From positions 1 to 38,176 of the forward strand of contig CAZKUN010000068.1 of NCBI GenBank assembly GCA_964555935.1: 38,176 nt of DNA, written 5' to 3'. Each line of letters opens with the position of its first letter. Positions within the stretch are counted from its first letter, which is position 1. This stretch comes from CAZKUN01 sp964555935 (GTDB taxonomy: Bacteria; Armatimonadota; Zipacnadia; Zipacnadales; VGFC01). The notes under the pieces were generated by a model. It did not search any database. It was not told the DNA's origin and saw nothing but the letters and a program-made list of their open reading frames with translations. The translations under genes were made by a program, and so were the position numbers. Positions 1 through 6,824 of this stretch are shown piece by piece.

Positions 1-29
1 GTTATCCGCTGTCGCGCGGACATTTACGG

Positions 30-57
30 CGTCGGGGCTAAAGCCCCTCTTACAGGG
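30..57. repeat. GGGGCT/AGCCCC dispersed hairpin
   Basis: A hairpin with stem GGGGCT/AGCCCC (34-47) is followed by CTCTTACAGGG. The same unit occurs twice more, in inverted orientation to each other, at 38088-38175. It lies just beyond the stop of the first minus-strand gene. It belongs to the constant-flank hairpin class found throughout the window. Confidence 0.75.
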
Positions 58-98
58 ATTGGGTAGATGAGAGTGCATGGTCATGGGTTGGCGCGGCC

Positions 99-389
99 TC
101 AGCCCAACCGGTCCTTCAGGCACCGTACGGCGAAGCACAAGACAATCGAAGCGCACATGCCACTGGCCACCCACCACGCGGGTCGCTCGCTTTTTGATGG
201 TACGTTGCAGCCCACCCGGTTAAGCAGTAACGCAACGACAGCCGCCACCACGGCCACCGCACCGTATGCGAGCTTCCCGAAGCGCTCCTCCCCCCAGGTA
301 CCCGCGCCGAGCGCGTAGCCGGCCAATGTAGTCGCAAAAATGGGGAAAAGCAAACTGTATTTCGGATCGTACTCAACCTGTTTCTCCAT
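99..389 (-). CDS. Small three-helix membrane protein, unknown function
   Basis: A 96-residue protein with three hydrophobic segments at about residues 11-30, 41-60 and 71-90, joined by short charged loops, so probably an inner-membrane protein. I do not recognise a family. The start at 389 is chosen because a strong GAGGAGGGTGG ribosome site lies directly upstream; an in-frame ATG at 413 would place that site inside the gene. It lies downstream of the gene at 505-936 on the same strand, with a REP-like hairpin element between them. The membrane call is secure; any role is unknown. Confidence 0.6.
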   Translation of the reverse strand: MEKQVEYDPKYSLLFPIFATTLAGYALGAGTWGEERFGKLAYGAVAVVAAVVALLLNRVGCNVPSKSERPAWWVASGMCASIVLCFAVRCLKDRLG

Positions 390-436
390 CGATACCACCC
401 TCCTCTTCCCCATCCACCCAACCTGGCTTCCACTCG

Positions 437-501
437 CGAAACTCCGGGACAGTAACCATTTTCCCTGCCGTTGGAAACATGGTTACTGTCCCAGGATTTC
501 G
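437..501. repeat. REP/MITE-like element, copy 1 (GGGACAG family)
   Basis: Perfect 14-bp arms GGGACAGTAACCAT (446-459) and its complement (479-492) enclose an inner TTTCC/GGAAA stem. The flanks are CGAAA-type at both ends. Read on the minus strand it matches the elements at 27919-27988 and 32893-32961 base for base over most of its length. The termini and size resemble REP sequences moved by RAYT transposases, but no such gene is present in the window. Confidence 0.8.
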
Positions 502-504
502 CCC

Positions 505-936
505 CTAGTAACTGCTCGGATCCTCAACCACGGCATAGTCGAACGTCTGCGCCATTGATGTCTTCCGGCCCTCGGTGCTCATGCCCGTCAGCTCGATCTC
601 GAGGGCTGTGAATTGCTCGATCGCCTGCTCGTCGGCGATGGCTTGCGCTCGCTGAAGGGCCTTAAACGCCTGCTCGGCATCGACGGTGGGATCGAAGGAG
701 ACCAGCAGGGATACGATGACGGTATCGTCAGCGAAACTGACAGCGGGCTCTGCGTCGGGGAAATGCAGCAGGAGCGCGGCCGTGAGGACCTCGCCGGGCG
801 TGGGTTGCTTGAGCTTGTCGCGATTGATGAAGAACAAGGCCGCGGCGCCAAACACGATCACCATCGCCAGCCCGGCCCCAACGATATTGTGCGCGCCTGA
901 TCGTGTCGGCTCGGTGTCAGTTGACATGTCGCCCAT
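505..936 (-). CDS. Single-pass membrane protein, unknown function
   Basis: A 143-residue protein. A polar N-terminus is followed by one hydrophobic helix at about residues 17-36, then a mixed alpha/beta domain of about 100 residues rich in Glu, Ala and Asp. This suggests an N-terminal anchor with an exposed globular domain. No known family recognised. Two starts are possible, ATG at 936 and ATG at 927; a GGGAGGG stretch 13 bases upstream of the first makes 936 slightly better. It lies between the oxidoreductase gene (1014-2087) and the small membrane protein (99-389), all on the minus strand. Confidence 0.6.
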   Translation of the reverse strand: MGDMSTDTEPTRSGAHNIVGAGLAMVIVFGAAALFFINRDKLKQPTPGEVLTAALLLHFPDAEPAVSFADDTVIVSLLVSFDPTVDAEQAFKALQRAQAIADEQAIEQFTALEIELTGMSTEGRKTSMAQTFDYAVVEDPSSY

Positions 937-1013
937 GTTCGCCGCCCACCCTCCCGCCCCTGCCGTCAGCCCCGCCTTCAGCCCGGACGTCGCCCCTGCC
1001 GTCGCCCCCGATA

Positions 1014-2087
1014 TTACCCCCGCCGTAAATCCGGCACTTCAACCGCCTCGCCGCCGTGCTCGGCCGAGATGTGCGCGCAGATCCCCGGCAGCGTGTACTC
1101 GAGGCCGGTGTAGACATCAAACTCCGGCTGCGTGCCGGCGAGCGCCGCCCGCACGAAGTCGTCGATCATGTAATACTCGCTCGTCCCGTGACCGCCCGCC
1201 TTCGCCTCGGCCGGCGCGTCCGGATCGCTGAGGCTGACGGGGATGTCGATCATGCCCTTCTGCCCCGGTATCTTGGGCAGATATGCCTTCAGCCGATCGT
1301 ACGGCGCGGACCGGTCCATCTCCATCGATCCCTCGGTCCCATACAGGCTGATCCAGTGGAAGCCCGGGCGCTCGACGGTGAACGCGCACATGATCTTGAT
1401 GACATTGCCCTTGGCCGTCTTGAACAGCCCGACTTCCATGTCGATCGAGCCGAGTTCCGGCGCGGTCCGCGATCCCGTGTGCAGGCCCGTCGCGCTGACC
1501 ACGCGGTCTTGCATCATCATCAGGATCGGCCCCAGGTCGTGCGTGCAGTAGTGAATCGGCGGCAGGTCCACGCGCCAGGTCGGCTTGCCGTCGACGCCCC
1601 CGCCCATCCCATCCGGCCGGTCCAGCAGCGGGCGCAGGTCATGCACGTACTCGCCCTCGGCATAGGTCAACTCGCCGATCTGGCCCTGCTTCACCATCTC
1701 CTGCATGGTCCGGATGTAGCTGAAGTAGCACATGTTCTCGGCGAACATGTACGTCTTCCCCGAGCGCTCGACGGCCTCCACCAGCGGCTTCGCCTCCTCC
1801 AGCGTCCACACGGCGGGCACCTCGCTGAGGACGTGCTTGCCCGCGTCCAGTGCCTGGATGCAGTGCCTGGCATGCAGCACGGGCGGAGTCGCGACTACGA
1901 TGGCATCGACATCCGAATCGCACAGTTCGCCAAACTCCGCATACCCCGGCACGTCGAGCTCCGCCGCCAGCGTTTCCCGACGATCATCCACTGCGCAGAC
2001 CGCTGCCACGCAGGCATCTTCCCGCCCGTTGATCAGCCCAATGAACGACGATCCACGATTCAAGCCAGCAATACCAACCTTCAGCAT
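1014..2087 (-). CDS. Gfo/Idh/MocA family NAD(P)-dependent oxidoreductase
   Basis: A 357-residue protein of usual length for the family. The N-terminal Rossmann fold is visible as KVGIAGLNRG (residues 3-12), with VVATPP (64-69) and the family helix GKHVLSEVP (83-91). The normal EKP motif reads E-V-P, so the usual lysine is missing, as in some subfamilies. The C-terminal half contains a conserved THD motif expected near the substrate. Members oxidise or reduce sugars, inositols and related polyols; the substrate here is unknown. AGGTGATAGG just before the ATG is a clear ribosome site. The alpha/beta hydrolase gene lies 133 bases upstream on the same strand, consistent with a carbohydrate-related cluster. 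Confidence 0.9.
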   Translation of the reverse strand: MLKVGIAGLNRGSSFIGLINGREDACVAAVCAVDDRRETLAAELDVPGYAEFGELCDSDVDAIVVATPPVLHARHCIQALDAGKHVLSEVPAVWTLEEAKPLVEAVERSGKTYMFAENMCYFSYIRTMQEMVKQGQIGELTYAEGEYVHDLRPLLDRPDGMGGGVDGKPTWRVDLPPIHYCTHDLGPILMMMQDRVVSATGLHTGSRTAPELGSIDMEVGLFKTAKGNVIKIMCAFTVERPGFHWISLYGTEGSMEMDRSAPYDRLKAYLPKIPGQKGMIDIPVSLSDPDAPAEAKAGGHGTSEYYMIDDFVRAALAGTQPEFDVYTGLEYTLPGICAHISAEHGGEAVEVPDLRRG

Positions 2088-2220
2088 CCTATCACCTCAT
2101 CTGCACGCGTTTCTGCTGTTGGTGTCCCGTGCCTGCGGCTCTCCTGAGCCGCTCCGTCGCCGTTCCCTGCCTTTATCCCTGGTGTCAGCCCCGACGTTCG
2201 CCCTGATCTCACCCCCGCCG

Positions 2221-3303
2221 TCACCCACTCGCCAGCCACTTCTTCAAGAACGGCAACGCCCCCTCAATCCGTATCTCGTGCCCGCCCTCGTGGAGGTCCA
2301 TCTCGCACCTCTCCCCCACGCCGAGCTTCTCGTAATGGGCCTTCGTCCGCTCGAACTCGTCGACCACCTGCGGCCACCACGCGATGCCATCACACTTGCC
2401 GGTTTGAGGCATGTACGGTCGCGGGCATATCAGGCTCGCGAGGTCGGAGTCGCAGAATTGCGTCAGCCAGTTCGGGATGAAGATATGCTCCTCGGCCGTC
2501 GAGAGGAAGCAGCTATACCGGAAGTCATCGACCACCATCTTGTTCAGCCGATCGTTGAACCACGCGCAGTTCACCCCACACGCGATCCGCGGCTCAAGCG
2601 GCATGGTGAAGCTCGTGTACGCGCCGCCGAGGGATATGCCGTACATCCCCAGCCGCGATGTGTCGAGATCCTCCAGCGTCTCCATGTAGTCGATCAGCCG
2701 GCTGATCTTCTGTATCTCCAGACCCCACAGCGTCTTCCCGAGCATCAGGCAGAGCCGGTGGTATCTCTCTCGCGGCGGACCCTCGGTGATGTTCATCGGC
2801 GCCAGCACCGCGAAGCCCTCTTCGCAGATGCGTTGGCCGTATGCGTGGTAGATGTTGCTCGGGTCGTCATAGCCGAACACCCGCTCAGGCGAGCTGCCGA
2901 TTCCATGCTGGCAGAGCACGATCGGCAGCGGTCCCTCCACTCCCTTCGGCCTCGCCAGCACGGCGCGCGCGTTCAGCCCCTCGAACATCGGCAGGATGAT
3001 CCACTGGGCCGTGACCTTGTCCGTCTCAAGGAATGGTTCGCGCCGGGCCTCCAGCGGCAGCATCGGAGAATCGAACACGCCGACCGCCTCCCGGAACGCC
3101 TCGCGATTCGGCGCCACCGACGCCGCGTACGCCTCCAGCGACGAGTAATCCCGCTTCCAGTGCAGCTCCCGCCGCGGCTCATAGTCCAAGGACACTGCCC
3201 GCAGGAAATCCTCGGTCTCTTTCCGCAGCAGCCCCTGCCGATCGTTCACGCCTCGATTGATCAGCTCCGACGACGCGTCTTCGATATTCTTGTAGAATGC
3301 CAT
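2221..3303 (-). CDS. Alpha/beta hydrolase (acetyl-xylan-esterase / dienelactone-hydrolase-like)
   Basis: A 360-residue protein. The nucleophile elbow GISLGG gives Ser224. Asp305 and the histidine in GGHEI (His342) are the likely remaining catalytic residues, and CQHG (131-134) fits the oxyanion region. No signal peptide is visible, so it is probably cytoplasmic. The roughly 90-residue N-terminal helical cap resembles large carbohydrate-esterase-like members of the superfamily common in Planctomycetes-type genomes. GGGAGG nine bases before the ATG fixes the start. It lies between nagA and the Gfo/Idh gene on the same strand, suggesting sugar-derivative turnover. The substrate cannot be told from sequence. 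Confidence 0.85.
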   Translation of the reverse strand: MAFYKNIEDASSELINRGVNDRQGLLRKETEDFLRAVSLDYEPRRELHWKRDYSSLEAYAASVAPNREAFREAVGVFDSPMLPLEARREPFLETDKVTAQWIILPMFEGLNARAVLARPKGVEGPLPIVLCQHGIGSSPERVFGYDDPSNIYHAYGQRICEEGFAVLAPMNITEGPPRERYHRLCLMLGKTLWGLEIQKISRLIDYMETLEDLDTSRLGMYGISLGGAYTSFTMPLEPRIACGVNCAWFNDRLNKMVVDDFRYSCFLSTAEEHIFIPNWLTQFCDSDLASLICPRPYMPQTGKCDGIAWWPQVVDEFERTKAHYEKLGVGERCEMDLHEGGHEIRIEGALPFLKKWLASG

Positions 3304-3324
3304 TGCCCGATTCCTCCCAGACTC

Positions 3325-3390
3325 TTGTAGGAGCGGCTTCAGCCGCGATGCCGTGCCGTCTTGGACCGCGAGCTTCCAGCTCGCAGGCTG
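3325..3390. repeat. Two adjacent dispersed hairpins
   Basis: Two hairpins of the constant-flank class fill the gap between nagA and the hydrolase gene. The first is GTAGGAGCGGCTTCAGCCGC (stem 3333-3346) followed by GATGCCGTGCC. The second is GCGAGCTTCCAGCTCGC (3368-3384) preceded by TTGGACC. Neither is followed by a T tract. Confidence 0.7.
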
Positions 3391-4644
3391 TCATCCGCCC
3401 GTCGTCACGCCTCCACTCACCACCGCCCTCACCTCACCCGCCTCATCCATCACCACCAGGTCCGCATCCTTCCCCACCTCGATGCTCCCTTTCCGGTCGT
3501 CCACCCCCACCACCCTCGCCGGCGTCAAGCTCGCCATCTCCGCCACTGCCACCCACCCCTCTCCTTCTGCACATGTAACCCACTGGACCGCCGGCTTCCA
3601 GCCGGCACATGCCGTCGCCGTATTCCGTATCGCTTTCCCCATCGTCAACACGCTGCCCGCATACCGCTGCCGGTCCGCGCGATACGCCACCTCATCCGTC
3701 ACCCACACGGTGTCGCCCAGGAACTCGTACTCGCCCGGCGGCATCCCCGCCGCGGGCATCGCATCGGTGATGAGCGCCACGCGCTCCGGCCGTTTATTCT
3801 TCAGCACGAGTTGCAGCAGCCTCGGCGGCAGGTGCTTCCCGTCGGCGATCACTTCCACCGTAAGTTCATCCAATAGCAGTGCCATCTCGGCCAGTCCGAG
3901 CTTCTTGTCCGCATCCACCCGATGGAACGTGCTCTGCGCGCAGTACACGTGCGTCACCAGGCTCGCGCCCGCCTCGACCGCTGCCTCCACGTGCTCCTCG
4001 CTGGCGTCCGAGTGCCCGAGCGCCGTCACGATTCCCCGCCGCGTCAGCTCCTGCGTGAACTCCACCGCACCCGGCAACTCCGGCGCCATCGCCCACACGC
4101 GGATGATGTCCCCATACGCCTCCAGCGTCGGCAGATAGTCCTCGGAGTTCGGCGGCCCGATCAGCCCCTCCGGCTGCGCGCCTCGCTCCTTCTGACTGAA
4201 GTACGGCCCCTCCACATGCGCCCCCAACACCTCGGGGGAGAGCCGTTCGGAGGGGCCGAATGGAGGACGTTCGGGGTCCCCATCCGGCCCGCGCCCCACC
4301 ATCTCCCTCACCACCTCCAGAATCGCCTCCCTCTCACCTCGCCCACACGCCGCGATCGCCGGCACGATGCTCGTCGTCCCGCCCTTCAGATGCGCCCTCA
4401 ACGCTCCCTCATATGCCTCCGTTGACGCCTCCTGAAACGACTGCCCGCCGCCGCCGTGACAGTGGATATCCACGAACCCCGGCAGCACCACCATCCCCGC
4501 CGCATCGATCTCATCGCCCGCAATCCGCGCCGGCTCGCCCTCCCCCACCTCGGCGATCCTTCCCTCGCGCGTTACCACATACCCGCGCGGGATCTCACGC
4601 TCCGCTAGCACGATGCGTCCTGAGTGGACTGTTAGCTCGTTCAT
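3391..4644 (-). CDS. nagA: N-acetylglucosamine-6-phosphate deacetylase
   Basis: Hydrolyses N-acetylglucosamine-6-phosphate to glucosamine-6-phosphate and acetate in the cytoplasm, feeding amino-sugar recycling. The 417-residue protein has the family motifs in order: HCHGGGG (His61, His63), GAHVEGPYF with metal ligand Glu145, ALGHSDA (His211), THVYCAQ (His232), ADGKH (His271) and LITDAM with catalytic Asp294. About 18 extra residues near 346-365, before the conserved ASLTPARVVG helix, are encoded by a palindromic repeat. ATG at 4644 is preferred to an in-frame GTG at 4656, because a duplicated copy of this 5' end (5668-5733) uses the same ATG. No strong ribosome site is seen; the ancestral gene probably overlapped the glycosyltransferase stop by ATGA. 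Confidence 0.93.
   Translation of the reverse strand: MNELTVHSGRIVLAEREIPRGYVVTREGRIAEVGEGEPARIAGDEIDAAGMVVLPGFVDIHCHGGGGQSFQEASTEAYEGALRAHLKGGTTSIVPAIAACGRGEREAILEVVREMVGRGPDGDPERPPFGPSERLSPEVLGAHVEGPYFSQKERGAQPEGLIGPPNSEDYLPTLEAYGDIIRVWAMAPELPGAVEFTQELTRRGIVTALGHSDASEEHVEAAVEAGASLVTHVYCAQSTFHRVDADKKLGLAEMALLLDELTVEVIADGKHLPPRLLQLVLKNKRPERVALITDAMPAAGMPPGEYEFLGDTVWVTDEVAYRADRQRYAGSVLTMGKAIRNTATACAGWKPAVQWVTCAEGEGWVAVAEMASLTPARVVGVDDRKGSIEVGKDADLVVMDEAGEVRAVVSGGVTTGG
3590..3606. repeat. Dispersed hairpin inside nagA
   Basis: GCCGGCTTCCAGCCGGC, preceded by CTGGACC and followed by CATGCCGTCGCC, lies inside the nagA reading frame and is translated as part of a non-conserved loop. The same flank signature occurs at intergenic copies. 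Confidence 0.75.
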
Positions 4645-4770
4645 TGGTTCTGACACCGTGCTTCCGCAGCGGTCGGCGCGTGCCCTTCGAGCACGGCGAA
4701 GGCGGAGTTGACACCGATATGACCGTGCTATACGATGGTCCCGCGTGTTGGCGCAGGGGAGGTTGCTTGA

Positions 4771-5055
4771 TTGGCCGTTGATCCGTCCCGCGTCTTCGCT
4801 TCATCGCAGGCGAAAGAGCACATGCTCGACGACCACGATGTCGAGTACGAGGAGGCCGTCGAGGCGCTCCTGTAGGCTGAGCGAGTGGAGCGGGTCAGGT
4901 CCCGGCATCCCGACGAACGCCGCTTCATTGCTCGCGGAACAACAGACGATGGCCGACAACTGAACGTGCTCTTCGCCCGTCAGCGCAATGGCCAGGCGCG
5001 CATCATCACCGCCTACGAGCCGCGAGGGCGGAAGCAACGTCGGCGGCGACGTTAG
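4771..5055 (+). pseudogene. BrnT-type toxin gene with in-frame stop
   Basis: Reading from TTG at 4771 (GGGGAGG eight bases upstream) gives a 94-codon frame whose C-terminal half is BrnT-like: RFIARGTTDDGRQLNVLF, then RIITAYEP and an Arg-rich end, as in the RelE-fold BrnT ribonucleases. A TAG at 4873-4875 (codon 35) interrupts it; one base change from CAG would restore it. A truncated product could in principle restart at a downstream GTG. It ends 20 bases before the BrnA-like gene, the usual toxin-then-antitoxin order. The family call is fairly sure; whether the stop is real or a sequence error is open. Confidence 0.6.
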
Positions 5056-5075
5056 CTCCGGAAGGAGGTCGAGCG

Positions 5076-5666
5076 ATGTCTGAGGGCAAGTTGCGAGCCG
5101 CACCCCATTTTGAGAGCGAAGCTGAAGAGATCGAGTTCTGGAAGACTCACGACGTCGACGACTACCTCACGGGCGAGACCGTGACGCTCGAGGATGCTCT
5201 GGGCCCGGACGACGAAGCTGAGGGCACGGAGGCGGTCATCACCGTGCAGTTCCCGCGAACACTGGGCGACCAACACCCGCTGACGGTACACTACCTGGCC
5301 CACCTCCGCGCAAGCGAAGCAGCGTCTGATCTCAGCCTCGTCTTCAAGCGCGATGTCATCCCACGCCCCTTCGATGGCTACGCCCTCGACTACCACAACA
5401 GCATCCTCGAGTGCGGTGCCAGTGGTCCCCAGCGGCGGCAACTTGTCGCCCAGATCATCTGCGACGGTATTGACGACGCGCAACACGCGGTCCAGACGCT
5501 CCGAACGCTGATCGAGAGCCGCTCGGGTGCCGCGTCCCACCCAGCGGAAGATGCGGAGGCCCGCGCAACTCAGGCTGCGGTTCGTGTGGCGGTCTGGCTT
5601 GTCCGTCACCGTGCGGCGGAGCTAACGCCAGACCAACTCACAGAACTCTTCGATCTCCCCTCCTGA
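5076..5666 (+). CDS. BrnA-like antitoxin N-terminus fused to unknown domain
   Basis: A 196-residue protein. Residues 10-30 (PHFESEAEEIEFWKTHD, then DDYL) match the conserved segment at the start of BrnA/CopG-type antitoxins, which wraps the toxin. The usual C-terminal ribbon-helix-helix is not visible. Instead there are about 160 residues with no family I recognise, acidic at first and helical near the end. GGAAGGAGG seven bases before the ATG is a strong ribosome site. It follows the broken BrnT-like gene by 20 bases and is oriented against its neighbours. A neutralising role is inferred from position and motif; with the toxin broken it may now be orphaned. Confidence 0.7.
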   Translation: MSEGKLRAAPHFESEAEEIEFWKTHDVDDYLTGETVTLEDALGPDDEAEGTEAVITVQFPRTLGDQHPLTVHYLAHLRASEAASDLSLVFKRDVIPRPFDGYALDYHNSILECGASGPQRRQLVAQIICDGIDDAQHAVQTLRTLIESRSGAASHPAEDAEARATQAAVRVAVWLVRHRAAELTPDQLTELFDLPS

Positions 5667-5667
5667 G

Positions 5668-5733
5668 CCCCACCTCAGCGATCTCCCGCTCCGGCAAGAC
5701 GATGCGTCCTGAGTGAGTCGTCAGGCTCTTCAT
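5668..5733 (-). pseudogene. Remnant of nagA 5' end
   Basis: From ATG at 5733 the minus strand encodes MKSLTTHSGRIVLPEREI then AEVG, closely matching the start of intact nagA but lacking the segment equivalent to about 4559-4591. The break lies between repeated GATC sequences, as expected for a short internal deletion. The ATG overlaps the glycosyltransferase stop as ATGA, so the remnant sits at the ancestral downstream position. Similarity ends at 5668, two bases after the stop of the BrnA-like gene. Confidence 0.7.
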
Positions 5734-6563
5734 GGGTCTACCGTGGGGGCGCCGTCCTCTTTGGGCCAAAAAATCCCGAACTTGATGATCCCCGTCTTCT
5801 GCAGGAGGAACTTCAGCACGTTCCCGATGGTCTGCAGGCCATACTTGCTGGAGCGCGTGAAATTGATGCTGGAGGCCTCCTCGAAATACCTCACCGGCAC
5901 GGGCACGTCGCCGATGCGGAATCCGAAGTGGACGCACTGGACGAGGAACTGCGTGTCGAAGGCGAAGTCGTCCTGGTTCGTCTCCCAGGGAAGCGTCTCG
6001 AGCACCTCGCGCGTGTACGCGCGGAAGCCCGTGTGGAAGTCGCCGACGTTCTGCCCCAGGCATACGTTCTCAAACATCGTCAGGCAGCGGTTGGCGATGT
6101 ATTTGTATAGCGGCATGCCCTCGGCGAGCGTCTCCTTGCGCGTCCGGATCCGACACCCCAGCACAACATCACACACGCCCGTCTCCATGAACCCGACGAA
6201 GTGCGGCACCAGCCGCGCGTCGTACTGGTAGTCCGGGTGCACCATGATCACCGCGTCCGCATCGCGCTTCAGCGCCTCCCGATAGCACGTCTTCTGGTTG
6301 CCGCCATACCCCGTGTTGCAGTCATGCTCGATCACCGTGAGGCCCATGCTCTTCGCCAGTTCGACGGTGTTGTCCGTGCTGCAGTCATCCACGAGGATGA
6401 TCTCATCGACGCTACCCTCGGGGATATCCCCCACCGTCGCCTCGAGCGTCGTGGCGGCGTTGTACGCGGGCATCACCACGATGACACTCTCGAACTTGCG
6501 GTTGATGGAGCGGATACGGTCTATGGGGTGCTGAGGGGTCTGCTGATCGGCTGTGGGTTCCAT
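5730..6563 (-). CDS. Family 2 glycosyltransferase, dolichol-phosphate-mannose-synthase-like
   Basis: A 277-residue GT-A enzyme that would transfer a sugar from a nucleotide donor, probably to a polyprenyl phosphate or a cell-surface glycan. Visible motifs: VVMPAYNAA (29-37), LVDDCSTDNT (57-66), NTGYGGNQ (83-90), an aspartate-containing HPDYQYD motif near 109-115, and GDFHTGFRAYTREVL in the acceptor region. There are no C-terminal membrane helices, unlike GtrB-type proteins. Its TGA overlaps the ATG of a nagA remnant, so the two were once a coupled operon. The start lacks a strong ribosome site. A region of about 260 bases, AT-richer than the rest, separates it from the divergent phosphoesterase and probably holds both promoters. 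Confidence 0.88.
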   Translation of the reverse strand: MEPTADQQTPQHPIDRIRSINRKFESVIVVMPAYNAATTLEATVGDIPEGSVDEIILVDDCSTDNTVELAKSMGLTVIEHDCNTGYGGNQKTCYREALKRDADAVIMVHPDYQYDARLVPHFVGFMETGVCDVVLGCRIRTRKETLAEGMPLYKYIANRCLTMFENVCLGQNVGDFHTGFRAYTREVLETLPWETNQDDFAFDTQFLVQCVHFGFRIGDVPVPVRYFEEASSINFTRSSKYGLQTIGNVLKFLLQKTGIIKFGIFWPKEDGAPTVDP

Positions 6564-6824
6564 GTGGTGGCGAGTTTCCGTGAGTGCGCGGTGTTATGTC
6601 AGCCACCAAACCGTTCGGCGAATCTCCCGCATTCACCTGCCGTCGCATCTCGCCGCAGTGCATGGCGATGATCCTCCCAATTCATGCGGAACTAATCGTA
6701 CCAATATAGAGGGATCAATGTAGTTTTAATCTGTTAAGAGAAGGACGTGCGAGCGTGGACAGCTAATCTCACTTAGCGGGGTTAACAAAATTCGGCTGTG
6801 TGTCCACATGAGAGGGTGTTAGGT

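Noticed and set aside
1732..3330. Long plus-strand open frame opposite the oxidoreductase and hydrolase genes
   Set aside because: It is antisense to two well-supported genes, has Arg/Pro/His-rich low-information sequence and no ribosome site; it is a GC-rich shadow.
4644..4656. GTG at 4656 as nagA start
   Set aside because: The duplicated nagA 5' end uses an ATG at the equivalent of 4644, and the GTG lacks a homologous codon there.
6564..6824. A non-coding RNA in the AT-richer gap
   Set aside because: No stable structure, promoter-terminator pair or known RNA motif could be seen; it is more simply a divergent promoter region.
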